Of a stretch of 64,000 nt of DNA, positions 50,651-58,385 are shown piece by piece. The stretch is from assembly GCF_014858005.1 (NCBI RefSeq), contig NZ_JACYOT010000006.1:186001-250000 (forward strand), given 5' to 3'. How positions within the stretch are numbered: position 1 is the stretch's first letter; the number at the start of each line of letters is the position of its first letter. Position numbers and translations under genes: made by a program. The DNA comes from Propioniciclava soli (GTDB lineage: Bacteria > Actinomycetota > Actinomycetes > Propionibacteriales > Propionibacteriaceae). The notes under the pieces are model-generated. The model had not been told where the DNA came from and did not search any database. It saw only the letters and a list, made by a program, of their open reading frames with translations.

Positions 50651-50783
50651 GTTCAGTTTCCCCCCTGGGCGGCCGTGGCCGCCCTCTCAGGTCGGCTCGG
50701 ATGGCCGACCTGAGATGATGGTGCGCCCTGACCATCACCGGGGGCTACTCCCAGCCCCGTGTTGCCTTGGCTCGGGGCCGCCC
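50651..50783. promoter_or_regulatory. Structured leader region of the pectinesterase gene
   Basis: The 133-bp gap holds a perfect 12-bp stem (TCTCAGGTCGGC, 50685-50696, with its complement at 50704-50715, 7-nt loop). Mutually exclusive CCCCG/CGGGG and GGGGCT/AGCCCC pairings lie on the minus-strand transcript (about 50735-50775). It may combine the trpB2 terminator with a regulatory leader. Confidence 0.4.
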
Positions 50784-52094
50784 TCAGGCGTCCAGCATGC
50801 CGCCGGACAGGTACTCGGCGTAGGCCGGCAGATCGAGCTGGCCCGACCCGGAGACGCCGATGAGGATGACCGGGCTCGTGCCCGCCGCGCCGGCCCGTCG
50901 TGCTGCCGCGAGCGCCCCCGCGATCGCGTGACAGGATTCCGAGGCCGGCACGATGCCCTCGGCGCGGGCGAAGATGACGCCCGCGTCGAACGCCTCGCGC
51001 TGCTTGACGGCGATGGCCGTCAGGAGCCCCTCGTGGTAGGCGTGGGACACCAGCGGGGCCATGCCGTGGTAGCGCAGCCCGCCGGCGTGAACGGGGTCGG
51101 GGACGAAGTCGTTGCCCAGCGTGTACATCTTCAGCAGCGGGGTCATGCCGGAGGTGTCGCCGAAGTCGTAGCGGTACTCCCCGCGGGTGAGCGAGGGGGC
51201 CGCGGCCGGCTCGCAGGCGGTGACGGCGACGGCGCCGCGTCCGGCCAGGTTTTCGCGGAGGAACGGGAACGCGATGCCGGCCAGGTTCGACCCGCCGCCG
51301 GCGCAGGCGAACAGTTGGTCGGGCAGGCCCTCGCCGAACTTCTCGAGCTGCTTGAGCGCCTCCAGCCCGATGATGCTCTGGTGCAGGGTGACGTGGTTGA
51401 GCACCGAGCCCAGGGCGTAGGACGCGTCCGGATCCTGCGCGGCCGCCTCCACCGCCTCCGAGATCGCCATGCCGAGCGAGCCCGGGGTGTCGGGGAACCG
51501 CTCGCGCAGGGCCCGGCCCGCCTCCGTGAGCTCCGAGGGGCTGGGCGTCACGGAGGCGCCGAAGGTCTCCATCAGCATGCGGCGGTAGGGCTTGCTCTCG
51601 TAGGTGTTGCGCACCTGCCAGACGTCGCAGGTCAGCCCGAAGATCTGCGTGGCGAACGCGAGCGCCGAGCCCCACTGGCCGGCACCGGTCTCGGTGGTGA
51701 GCCGCGTCCGACCCTCGATGGCGTTGTAATAGGCCTGCGGCACCGAGGAGTTCGTCTTGTGGGAGCCGACCGGCGACTCACCCTCGTACTTGTAGTAGAT
51801 GCGGGCCGTCGTGCCGAGCGCCTCCTCGAGGCGTCGCGCCCGGTGCAGCGGGGTGGGACGCCACAGCCGGTAGATCTCGCGCACGCGCTCGGGGATCTCG
51901 ATCCAGCGCTCCGTGCTCGCCTCTTGGGCGATGAGACCCATCGGGAACAGCGCGGTCAGGTCGTCGGGCTGGAGCGGCTCCTTCGTGCCTGGGTGGAGCG
52001 GCGGGGGCGGGGGAGTCGGGAGGTCCGCCACGAGGTTGTACCAGTGGGTCGGGATCTCCTCTTCGTCGAGGAACACCTTCGTCGGTTCGGTCAT
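50784..52094 (-). CDS. TrpB2-type tryptophan synthase beta-like enzyme
   Basis: This 436-residue PLP enzyme belongs to the TrpB2 subgroup. The PLP Lys is in EGESPVGSHKTNSSVPQAYYN, and TTETGAGQWGSALAFA is the substrate loop. The cofactor-phosphate GGGSN loop lies in FACAGGGSNLAGIAFPF. The N-terminal extension (EEEIPTHWYNLVADLPTPPPPPLHP) and the insert that prevents TrpA pairing are TrpB2 features. There is no trpA nearby, so it may act on indole or serine independently. ATG 52094 fits the TACAGT box 6 nt upstream. Confidence 0.93.
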   Translation of the reverse strand: MTEPTKVFLDEEEIPTHWYNLVADLPTPPPPPLHPGTKEPLQPDDLTALFPMGLIAQEASTERWIEIPERVREIYRLWRPTPLHRARRLEEALGTTARIYYKYEGESPVGSHKTNSSVPQAYYNAIEGRTRLTTETGAGQWGSALAFATQIFGLTCDVWQVRNTYESKPYRRMLMETFGASVTPSPSELTEAGRALRERFPDTPGSLGMAISEAVEAAAQDPDASYALGSVLNHVTLHQSIIGLEALKQLEKFGEGLPDQLFACAGGGSNLAGIAFPFLRENLAGRGAVAVTACEPAAAPSLTRGEYRYDFGDTSGMTPLLKMYTLGNDFVPDPVHAGGLRYHGMAPLVSHAYHEGLLTAIAVKQREAFDAGVIFARAEGIVPASESCHAIAGALAAARRAGAAGTSPVILIGVSGSGQLDLPAYAEYLSGGMLDA

Positions 52095-52100
52095 GGCCGC

Positions 52101-52106
52101 ACTGTA
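52101..52106 (-). promoter_or_regulatory. Leaderless -10 box (TACAGT) for trpB2
   Basis: On the minus strand TACAGT ends 6 nt before ATG 52094, with no ribosome site. Confidence 0.5.
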
Positions 52107-52178
52107 ACGAGTGCGCATGGCTCGTGGCCGCGTCGGCCCGGATGTGGACCGGCCGCGTGGACGGGCTCAGGGTTCCGG

Positions 52179-52426
52179 CGTCGACGAGGCGGGCTTGTGC
52201 CTGGGTTGTCGACAGGATTCGGGCCGGTGGCGTCGACGAGGCGGGCTTGTGCCTGGGTTGTCGACAGGATTCGGGCCGGTGGCGTCGACGAGGCGGGCTT
52301 GTGCCTGGGTTGTCGACAGGATTCGGGCCGGTGGCGTCGACGAGGCGGGCTTGTGCCTGGGTTGTCGACAGGATCGGGTGCCGCGGCGTCGAGAAGGCGG
52401 GCTTGTGCATGGGTTGTGGACGTGAA
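52179..52426. repeat. 52-bp direct tandem repeat, four to five copies
   Basis: Units start at 52179, 52231, 52283, 52335 and (degenerate, truncated) 52387. Each includes CGTCGACGAGGCGGGCTTGT, GCCTGGGTTGTCGACAGGAT and TCGGGCCGGTGG. The first three are identical; the fourth loses similarity near its end. There are no spacers. Confidence 0.92.
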
Positions 52427-52654
52427 CTCCCGCTCAGCTGCCCGGGCGACGCGCCGCTGCCCGGGGACCAGCTCGGGCGGCGCGCCAAACGCGCGCCGCG
52501 CGGGCTCCACCCCCGCACGTGCCCGAATCGTCTCCTCCCCCCAACGGGACGACGTCGGACGCCGCCGGGGCGCCGGCGTCCCACGCCTGCCCTCGAAGGA
52601 ACCAGCCGTCGAGCGCGGCGGTCGCCCGGCCGGGGCGGGGCGAATGTGCGGTGT

Positions 52655-52702
52655 TTTGGACCCGAGGTAATGGCGCCATGGCGCCATGACCTCGGGTCCA
52701 AA
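52655..52702. repeat. Palindromic element (copy 2), 48 bp with one mismatch
   Basis: Arms begin TTTGGACCCGAGG then TAATGGCGCCA; the opposite arm carries TGGCGCCATGACC. Relative to copy 1 (2327-2382), one A-T pair is changed to T-A on both arms, and one position is an unpaired A-G. It lies between two minus-strand genes, as copy 1 does. Confidence 0.88.
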
Positions 52703-52785
52703 TGCCATCGGGTGGCCACCGGGTGGCCGGCGGCGGCGGCCGGCGGCGGCGGTCGTCGGTGGGCGGGGTGATTGGCTCCGGGCGA

Positions 52786-54306
52786 TCAGGACTTCGGCAG
52801 CAGGCCCGCCAGCCAGGCCTCGACGGCGTCCGGATCGCGGGGGAGCTTGTCGGACAGGTTGCGGTTGCCGTCCTCGGTGATGAGGATGTCGTCCTCAATG
52901 CGCACCCCGATGCCGCGGAGTTCCTCGGGCACCAGCAGGTCGGTCGCCTTGAGATAGATGCCGGGCTCGACGGTGATCACCATGCCGGGCCGCAGGACGC
53001 CGCCGCGGTAGTACTCCTGGCGTGCCTCGGCGCAGTCGTGGACGTCGATGCCGAGGTGGTGGGAGGTGCCGTGCACCATCCAGCGCCGGTGGTGGCCGCC
53101 GTTGAGCTGGTCGAGCGACTCCTCGACCGAGACCGGCAGGATCCCCCACGCGTGCAGGTGCCGGGCCACCACCCGGATCGCCGCCTCGTGCACGTCGGTG
53201 AACCGCGCTCCGGGGCGCGCCGCGTCGATGCCCGCCTGCTGGGCCTCCAGCACTGCCTCGTACACCTTCCGCTGCGCGGGGGTGAAGCGACCGTTCACCG
53301 GCAAGGTCCGGGTGATGTCGGCCGTGTAGAGGGTCTCGACCTCGACCCCCATGTCCATCAGGATCAGATCGCCGTCGGCGAGCTCGCCGTCGTTGCGGAT
53401 CCAGTGCAGCGTGTTCGCGTGGTCCCCGGCCGCACAGATGCTGCCGTACCCCACGTCGTTGCCGCGGTGTCGGGCGTGCAGGCCGAAGACGCCCTCGCAC
53501 CAGCGCTCGCCGCGGCCCTGGGCCACCGCGGTCGGGAAATCGCGGACGACGGCCTCGAAGCCCACCGCCGTGTCGTCGCACGCGAGCTGGAGCTGCCCGA
53601 TCTCGAAGTCGTCCTTGATCAGCCGCAGTTCCGACAGGGCGGTGGCGAGCTCGGCGTCCACGCACGGGTCGAACTCGACGGCGTTGGAGCGGCGCAGCTC
53701 GTCGAGCAGTTTGGTGAGGCGGTCGTCGACCTCGCGGACGACGCGGGTGTCCACCCGGTCGATGTGCAGGGTCAGGGCCGCCGGGAGTTCCGCGAGCGGG
53801 CGGCAGGGGAGGCCGGTGAGGGCCTCCAGCTCCTCGAGGGAATCGCGCGTGCCCACCCACATCTCGCCGTAGCGGGCGTCGGCGTAGAACTCGGGGTCGG
53901 TGCGCGGCGCGCGTGGCTTGAAGTAGAGCGTGGCGGTGTGGCCCTCCGCGTCGACACCGGACGCCTCCGCGGGATCGTCGGCGTCGGTGAAGGACGGCTC
54001 GAGCACCAGGACGGCGTCCGGCTCACGATCCGAACCCAACCCGGTCAGGTGGGCGAAGGCCGAGTGGGGGCGGAAGCGGTAGTCGGTGTCGTTGGAGCGG
54101 ACGCTGAGCGGCCCGGCGGGGATCACCAGGCGTTCGCCGGGGAAGGCGGCGCTGATCGTGTCCCGCCGGTGCTCGGTGAACTCCGCTGCGGGCAGCCGGT
54201 CGGGCAGCTCGGCGGGGTAGGGCGCCCAGTCGGTCGGGATGAACGCCACGAAGGCGTCCGAGAACGGCGTCTGCCGGTTGGGCAGGCGAGGTTGCTGGTC
54301 GTTCAT
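52786..54306 (-). CDS. pepP: Aminopeptidase P family Xaa-Pro peptidase
   Basis: This 506-residue dinuclear-metal peptidase removes N-terminal residues before proline. The N-terminal creatinase-like domain contains FSDAFVAFIPTDWAPYPAEL. The metal ligands are the Asp pair in LILMDMGVEVETLYTADITRTLPVNG, the His in VHGTSHHLGIDVHD, and the Glu pair in MVITVEPGIYL and GVRIEDDILIT. Length is standard for the family. ATG 54306 precedes NDQQPRLPNRQ. It is divergent from the zinc-ribbon gene. Confidence 0.94.
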   Translation of the reverse strand: MNDQQPRLPNRQTPFSDAFVAFIPTDWAPYPAELPDRLPAAEFTEHRRDTISAAFPGERLVIPAGPLSVRSNDTDYRFRPHSAFAHLTGLGSDREPDAVLVLEPSFTDADDPAEASGVDAEGHTATLYFKPRAPRTDPEFYADARYGEMWVGTRDSLEELEALTGLPCRPLAELPAALTLHIDRVDTRVVREVDDRLTKLLDELRRSNAVEFDPCVDAELATALSELRLIKDDFEIGQLQLACDDTAVGFEAVVRDFPTAVAQGRGERWCEGVFGLHARHRGNDVGYGSICAAGDHANTLHWIRNDGELADGDLILMDMGVEVETLYTADITRTLPVNGRFTPAQRKVYEAVLEAQQAGIDAARPGARFTDVHEAAIRVVARHLHAWGILPVSVEESLDQLNGGHHRRWMVHGTSHHLGIDVHDCAEARQEYYRGGVLRPGMVITVEPGIYLKATDLLVPEELRGIGVRIEDDILITEDGNRNLSDKLPRDPDAVEAWLAGLLPKS

Positions 54307-54428
54307 CGATCCCCCGATCGAACAGGTGCGGTCTGGGGGCCGAGTCTAGTGCGCACCCCGGCGGACGCCCCGGCCCGGAGCCGGCCGTGGGGCTGCGGTA
54401 TCGTGCGAGCGAACCACGAGGAGGAACC

Positions 54429-55172
54429 ATGAAGGCTGCCCCGGAACTCCAGCGGCGACTGCTCGACCTCCAGGCGGTCGACACGGCGCTGGCCCAGGTC
54501 GAGCACCGCCGCCGCACCCTGCCCGAGACCGCGACGGCGCAGCAGCTCCACGCGCGCCGTTCGGCGCTCGCCGAGAAGGTGGTGGAGGCCGACACGCGGG
54601 TGGCCGACCTGAGCGCCGAGGCCACCAAGGCGGAGAACGACATCGTGCCCGTGCGCGAGCGGCGCGAGCGCAATCAGCAGCGGGTGGACGCCGGTCAGGT
54701 CGGCGACCCCAAGGCCCTGTCGGCCATGGTGGACGAGATCGCCCACCTCGGTCGCCGCATCGGCGACCTGGAGGACCGGCAGCTCGAGGCGATGGAGGCA
54801 CTCGACGAGGCGGTGGCGGCGCGTGACCGGATCGCCGGCGACAAGACGGCCGTCGAGCAGGAGTTGCGCGGCGTCCTGGAGGCCCGCAAGGCCGCGCTCG
54901 CGGAGCTGGACGCCGAGGCGTCCGGCCACACCGCCGAGCGGGACGCCCTCGCCGCGACCCTGCCCGCCGACCTGCTGGCGCTGTACGGCCGGATCGCCGA
55001 GAAGTCCGGTGGGGTCGGCGCGGCGCTGCTCCAGCGCGGCCGCTGCCGGGGCTGCCAGTTGGAGGCTACGTCGGCCGACATGGTGCGCTACCGCGGTGCG
55101 CCGGCCGACGAGGTGCTCCGTTGCGAGGAGTGCAACCGCATCCTGGTGCGCACCGCCGAGTCGGGGCTCTGA
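54429..55172 (+). CDS. C4 zinc-ribbon coiled-coil protein (Rv2229c-like)
   Basis: This 247-residue protein has a long antiparallel coiled coil (residues 5-195, rich in Ala, Glu, Arg) and a C-terminal zinc ribbon with CRGCQLE and CEECNRILVR. The family is linked to nucleic-acid binding. In other actinobacteria it neighbours RNase H and RNB genes, which fits this position. ATG 54429 follows a strong AGGAGG site. A TATCGT box lies about 30 nt upstream. Confidence 0.9.
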   Translation: MKAAPELQRRLLDLQAVDTALAQVEHRRRTLPETATAQQLHARRSALAEKVVEADTRVADLSAEATKAENDIVPVRERRERNQQRVDAGQVGDPKALSAMVDEIAHLGRRIGDLEDRQLEAMEALDEAVAARDRIAGDKTAVEQELRGVLEARKAALAELDAEASGHTAERDALAATLPADLLALYGRIAEKSGGVGAALLQRGRCRGCQLEATSADMVRYRGAPADEVLRCEECNRILVRTAESGL

Positions 55173-55175
55173 CCC

Positions 55176-56603
55176 GTGCCTCGGCGCCAGTACCGGGCCC
55201 CAGCCGGCGTCCCCGGCCCGATTCGGGCGGGGTTCGTCGAGCTCAAGGAGTCCCTGGACGTCCCGGACGCCTTCCCCGACGCGGTGCTCGCCGAGGCCGA
55301 GCAGGCGGCGTCCGCCGTGGAGCTGCCCGAGCGTGACCTGACCGACGTGGCCTTCGTGACGATCGACCCGCCGGGCTCGACCGATCTCGACCAGGCGCTG
55401 TTCGTCGAGCGGGCCGGCGACGGCTACCGCGTGCTCTACGCGATCGCCGATCTGATGAGTTTCGTCACCCCGGGTGGCGCCATCGATGCCGAGGCGCACG
55501 CCCGGGGCGTCACGCTCTATGCGCCCCACGAGCGGACGCCCCTGCACCCGCCGGTGCTGGCCGAGGGCGCGGCCAGCCTGCTGGCCGGGCAGGTGCGCAC
55601 CGCGCTGGTCTGGGAGCACACGCTGGACGCCGCCGGCGTCGTCACCCACTCCACGGTGGCGCGGGCCCGGGTGCGCAGCCGGGCCCAGCTCGACTACGCC
55701 GGCGTCCAGGCCGATCTCGACGCCGGGACCGCCGACGAGGTGCTCGTGGGGCTGCGCGAGGTCGGCCTGCTGCGCTTGGCGCTGGAGGTGGAGCGGGGCG
55801 CGGTCAGCCTCAACGTGCCGAGCCAGGAGGTGCACGCCACCGGGCCGCGCCGGTGGGAGCTGTCCTACCGCGCCGGGCTGCCGGTGGAGGACTGGAACGC
55901 CCAGATCTCGTTGATGACCGGGATGGCCGCGGCCCAGATCATGCTGGACGCCGGCGTCGGCATCCTGCGCACGCTGCCGCCCGCCGAGCAGGCGTCCGTC
56001 GACCGGCTGCGACGCGTCGCCAAGGGCCTGCGGATCCGCTGGCCCGGGTCGGTCGACTACCCGGAGTTCGTCCGGTCGCTGGACCCGACCGACCCTCGGC
56101 ACGCGGCGATGCTGAACGCCTCCACCCTGCTGTTCCGCGGCGCGGGCTACGCGGCGTTCGACGGCGAGCGCCCCGAGCAACCGCTGCACGGCGCGATGCG
56201 GGCGCCCTACGCCCACTGCACCGCGCCGCTGCGCCGCCTGGTGGATCGGTACGTGAGCCAGATCTGCCTGTCGGTGTGCGCCGGTGAGGAGATCCCGGGC
56301 TGGGTGCGTGAAGAACTGTTCTCCCTGCCCGACGTGATGGCGGACGCCCTGCGCCGCGCCAACGCCTATGAGCGGGGGATCGTCGGGCTGGTGGAGGCCC
56401 TGGTGCTCTCCGGACGCGAGGGCGAGGAGTTCGCCGCGACCGTCATCAGCATCGACGAGCGCCGGGGCGGCGCGGAGATCCAGATCGAAGAGCCGGCCGT
56501 GCAGGCACGCCTGACGGGGGAGGCGGAGCTGGGCTCGGAGATCACCGCCGAGCTGGTCGAGGTCGACCTGGCGGCCGGCAGGGTGGAGTTCCGCGCGCGC
56601 TGA
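55176..56603 (+). CDS. RNB-domain ribonuclease (RNase II/R family)
   Basis: This 475-residue 3'-5' exoribonuclease-like protein has the RNB catalytic domain from VTIDPPGSTDLDQALFVE (metal-binding Asp cluster) through YAIADLMSFV and PYAHCTAPLRRLVDRYVSQ. It lacks the N-terminal cold-shock domains of RNase R and has a short, degenerate S1-like C-terminus (AEIQIEEPAVQARL). GTG 55176 starts 3 nt after the zinc-ribbon stop, so the two are cotranscribed. rnpB follows directly. Confidence 0.9.
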   Translation: MPRRQYRAPAGVPGPIRAGFVELKESLDVPDAFPDAVLAEAEQAASAVELPERDLTDVAFVTIDPPGSTDLDQALFVERAGDGYRVLYAIADLMSFVTPGGAIDAEAHARGVTLYAPHERTPLHPPVLAEGAASLLAGQVRTALVWEHTLDAAGVVTHSTVARARVRSRAQLDYAGVQADLDAGTADEVLVGLREVGLLRLALEVERGAVSLNVPSQEVHATGPRRWELSYRAGLPVEDWNAQISLMTGMAAAQIMLDAGVGILRTLPPAEQASVDRLRRVAKGLRIRWPGSVDYPEFVRSLDPTDPRHAAMLNASTLLFRGAGYAAFDGERPEQPLHGAMRAPYAHCTAPLRRLVDRYVSQICLSVCAGEEIPGWVREELFSLPDVMADALRRANAYERGIVGLVEALVLSGREGEEFAATVISIDERRGGAEIQIEEPAVQARLTGEAELGSEITAELVEVDLAAGRVEFRAR

Positions 56604-56641
56604 GGCACCGGCGGCGGGCGGCGCCCAGGGCTCGGGAGGGG

Positions 56642-56647
56642 TAGAGT
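56642..56647 (+). promoter_or_regulatory. -10 box (TAGAGT) for rnpB
   Basis: TAGAGT lies 8 nt before the P1 strand of RNase P RNA, at the expected distance from its 5' end. Confidence 0.5.
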
Positions 56648-56655
56648 GGCGCCTC

Positions 56656-57030
56656 GGACGAGTCGGCCGGATGATCGCGGCCCCACGGGGCTGAGGAAAG
56701 TCCGGACTCCACAGGGCAAGGTGGTGGGTAACGCCCACCCGGGGTGACCCGCGGGACAGTGCCACAGAGAACAGACCGCCCCTCGCAAGAGGGGTAAGGG
56801 TGAAACGGTGGGGTAAGAGCCCACCGCGTCGGTGGTGACATCGGCGGCACGGCAAACCCCACCCGGAGCAAGGCCAAGAAGGGCTTCGGCCCGCGGACGC
56901 CGCTCGAGCGTGACCCGCGCGAGGCGTCCGGGTAGGCTGCACGATCCGCGAGGATCGGAGGCCGCCGGCAACGGCGGTCACAGATGGATGATCATCCTCG
57001 ACAGAATCCGGCTTACAGGCCGGCTCGTCC
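56656..57030 (+). ncRNA. rnpB: RNase P RNA, bacterial type A
   Basis: The catalytic RNA of RNase P trims tRNA 5' leaders. It is recognised by the conserved GAGGAAAGTCCGGACTCCAC with ACAGGGCA (P4 and core), the AGGGTGAAACGGTGGGGTAA and AGAG region, and the 3' element ACAGAATCCGGCTTACAGG. The 5' GGACGAGTCGGCC pairs with the 3' GGCCGGCTCGTCC to form P1, which fixes the ends near 56656 and 57030. Length (about 375 nt) is normal for actinobacteria. Confidence 0.96.
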
Positions 57031-57069
57031 CCCCACGCAGAGCGTTCTCCTGCGCTGTCCTCACAGCGC

Positions 57070-57111
57070 GCAAGTGCTTACTTGCATGTTGTGGCTGTCC
57101 CGCTCTACGGT
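57070..57111 (+). promoter_or_regulatory. Promoter and dyad operator of the TetR gene
   Basis: GCAAGT-GCTT-ACTTGC (57070-57085) overlaps the -35 TTGCAT (57082-57087). An 18-nt spacer leads to TACGGT (57106-57111), 6 nt before ATG 57118. This arrangement fits autorepression. Confidence 0.65.
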
Positions 57112-57117
57112 GGTGGC

Positions 57118-57717
57118 ATGAGCCTGCGCGACGACCCGTCGGAGTTGCCCCCGCCCTCGACCACCGAGGCGGTGATCCTCGACGCGGCCCTGCAGGTGAT
57201 CGGGGAGCGCGGGCTGAAGGGCGCCACGACCCGGTTGATCGCGCAGCGTGCCGGGGTCAACGAGGTCACCGTGTTTCGCAAGTTCGGGACGAAGAACCTG
57301 CTGATCCGTGCCGCCATCGAGAGCCGTTTCGAGGCGGCCAGCCAGGAGTTCGCGCTGTACACGGGGGACGTCGAGGCTGATCTCGCGCGATTGGCGTCGG
57401 GTTACCAGGCCGCGCTGCAGCGGTTCGGCCCTGCTGCCCGGGTGATTCTGGCGGAGGTTCCCCACGACCCCGAACTGTCGCGCGACCTGCGCGGCCCGGG
57501 GCAGCTGTTCGCTGCGATCGGGGAGTTGTTGGTGCGCTACCAGCAGGTGGGGGTGCTGCGCCCGGAGGCCGTCGAAACGCTCGTGCCCGCCTTCCTGGGC
57601 CCGATCGTCATCCCCTTCCTCACCGGATTCTCCGCCGACACCCGGGGCAGGGGGGCGACCGGTGTGGACGTCGAGCAGCATGTCTCCCGTTTCCTCCACG
57701 GCCGTGCCGCCCAGTGA
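57118..57717 (+). CDS. TetR family transcriptional regulator
   Basis: This 199-residue regulator has the N-terminal HTH (AVILDAALQVIGERGLKGATTRLIAQRAGVNEVTVFRKFGTKNLLI) and a C-terminal ligand domain of alpha helices. ATG 57118 is placed by the leaderless TACGGT box. It lies 39 nt before the HXXEE membrane protein, its likely target along with itself. The ligand is not known. Confidence 0.92.
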   Translation: MSLRDDPSELPPPSTTEAVILDAALQVIGERGLKGATTRLIAQRAGVNEVTVFRKFGTKNLLIRAAIESRFEAASQEFALYTGDVEADLARLASGYQAALQRFGPAARVILAEVPHDPELSRDLRGPGQLFAAIGELLVRYQQVGVLRPEAVETLVPAFLGPIVIPFLTGFSADTRGRGATGVDVEQHVSRFLHGRAAQ

Positions 57718-57756
57718 CCCGAAACCACCACCAGACCAAGAAGGGAAACACCAGCC

Positions 57757-58365
57757 ATGGGAAGCTTCCTCGCCCGGAACAACATGTACGTGGTCACCGC
57801 AGTGGCCGCCGGAATGGGCGTGTACGCCGCGCTCACCTGGTCGACCATGCCCATGGTGCAGCGGCTCTGCACGCTGTTCCTGGCGGCCGTCGTTGCACAC
57901 CTGTGGGAGGAGGGCCGGTTCCCCGGTGGATTCTCCGAGATGATTGCCCGAAAGCTGAACTTCGCCGCGAAGAGTCGTTCCTTCGGTGAGATCGTCACGG
58001 CAGCGCTGGTGACGGTCCTGGTCATCGTGCCGTGGTTCTTCCCGGGGGTCGTGTTCCTGCAGCTGGCCTGGGTGCTGCTCGGCATTCTCGAGGTCGTCGC
58101 GCACCTCGTCGCGATCCGCATGTTCGACCTCAGGCGCCCGTACTCCCCGGGTCTGGTCACCGCGGCGTTCGCGATGTTCCCGGTGTCGATCGCCACCATC
58201 CTGTACGTCAACGGCGCCGGACTGGTCACCGGGTGGGACTGGCTGTGGGCGGCCCTCGTCATGCTGGGAGGTCTCCTGGTGGCGCAGCGCATCGTCGTCG
58301 TCACCAGTGGCATGCGGTACTCGGTGTTCCTCGCCAACGTGCGGGGCGCTCTGCTCAAGGGCTGA
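57757..58365 (+). CDS. HXXEE-domain integral membrane protein
   Basis: This 202-residue protein has five to six helices and the motif H48-L-W-E51-E52 (VVAHLWEEGRFPGGF) that defines the HXXEE family, here in a hydrophobic setting. A second His (LGILEVVAHLVAI) lies in a later helix. The family has no established function; metal-dependent membrane hydrolysis is speculated because of the motif. It is cotranscribed with the TetR gene; AAGGGAAA lies upstream of ATG 57757. Confidence 0.85.
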   Translation: MGSFLARNNMYVVTAVAAGMGVYAALTWSTMPMVQRLCTLFLAAVVAHLWEEGRFPGGFSEMIARKLNFAAKSRSFGEIVTAALVTVLVIVPWFFPGVVFLQLAWVLLGILEVVAHLVAIRMFDLRRPYSPGLVTAAFAMFPVSIATILYVNGAGLVTGWDWLWAALVMLGGLLVAQRIVVVTSGMRYSVFLANVRGALLKG

Positions 58366-58385
58366 CCGACCGTCGTGGCGGTCGC

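Larger units (their letters stand above)
52107..52785. other. 679-bp gene-free region with tandem array and palindrome
   Basis: Between the trpB2 promoter and the end of the aminopeptidase gene no credible gene is seen. The region holds the 52-bp array (52179-52426), a GC-extreme middle with GGCGCGCC and ACGCGCGC tracts (about 52480-52505), palindrome copy 2 and short GGCGGC repeats after it. Confidence 0.65.

Noticed and set aside
50685-50715. A known riboswitch (c-di-GMP or c-di-AMP class) before the pectinesterase.
   Set aside because: Conserved core sequences of those classes that I could recall are not present; only paired stems are seen.
52179-52426. CRISPR array.
   Set aside because: Units abut each other with no variable spacers, and no cas genes are nearby.
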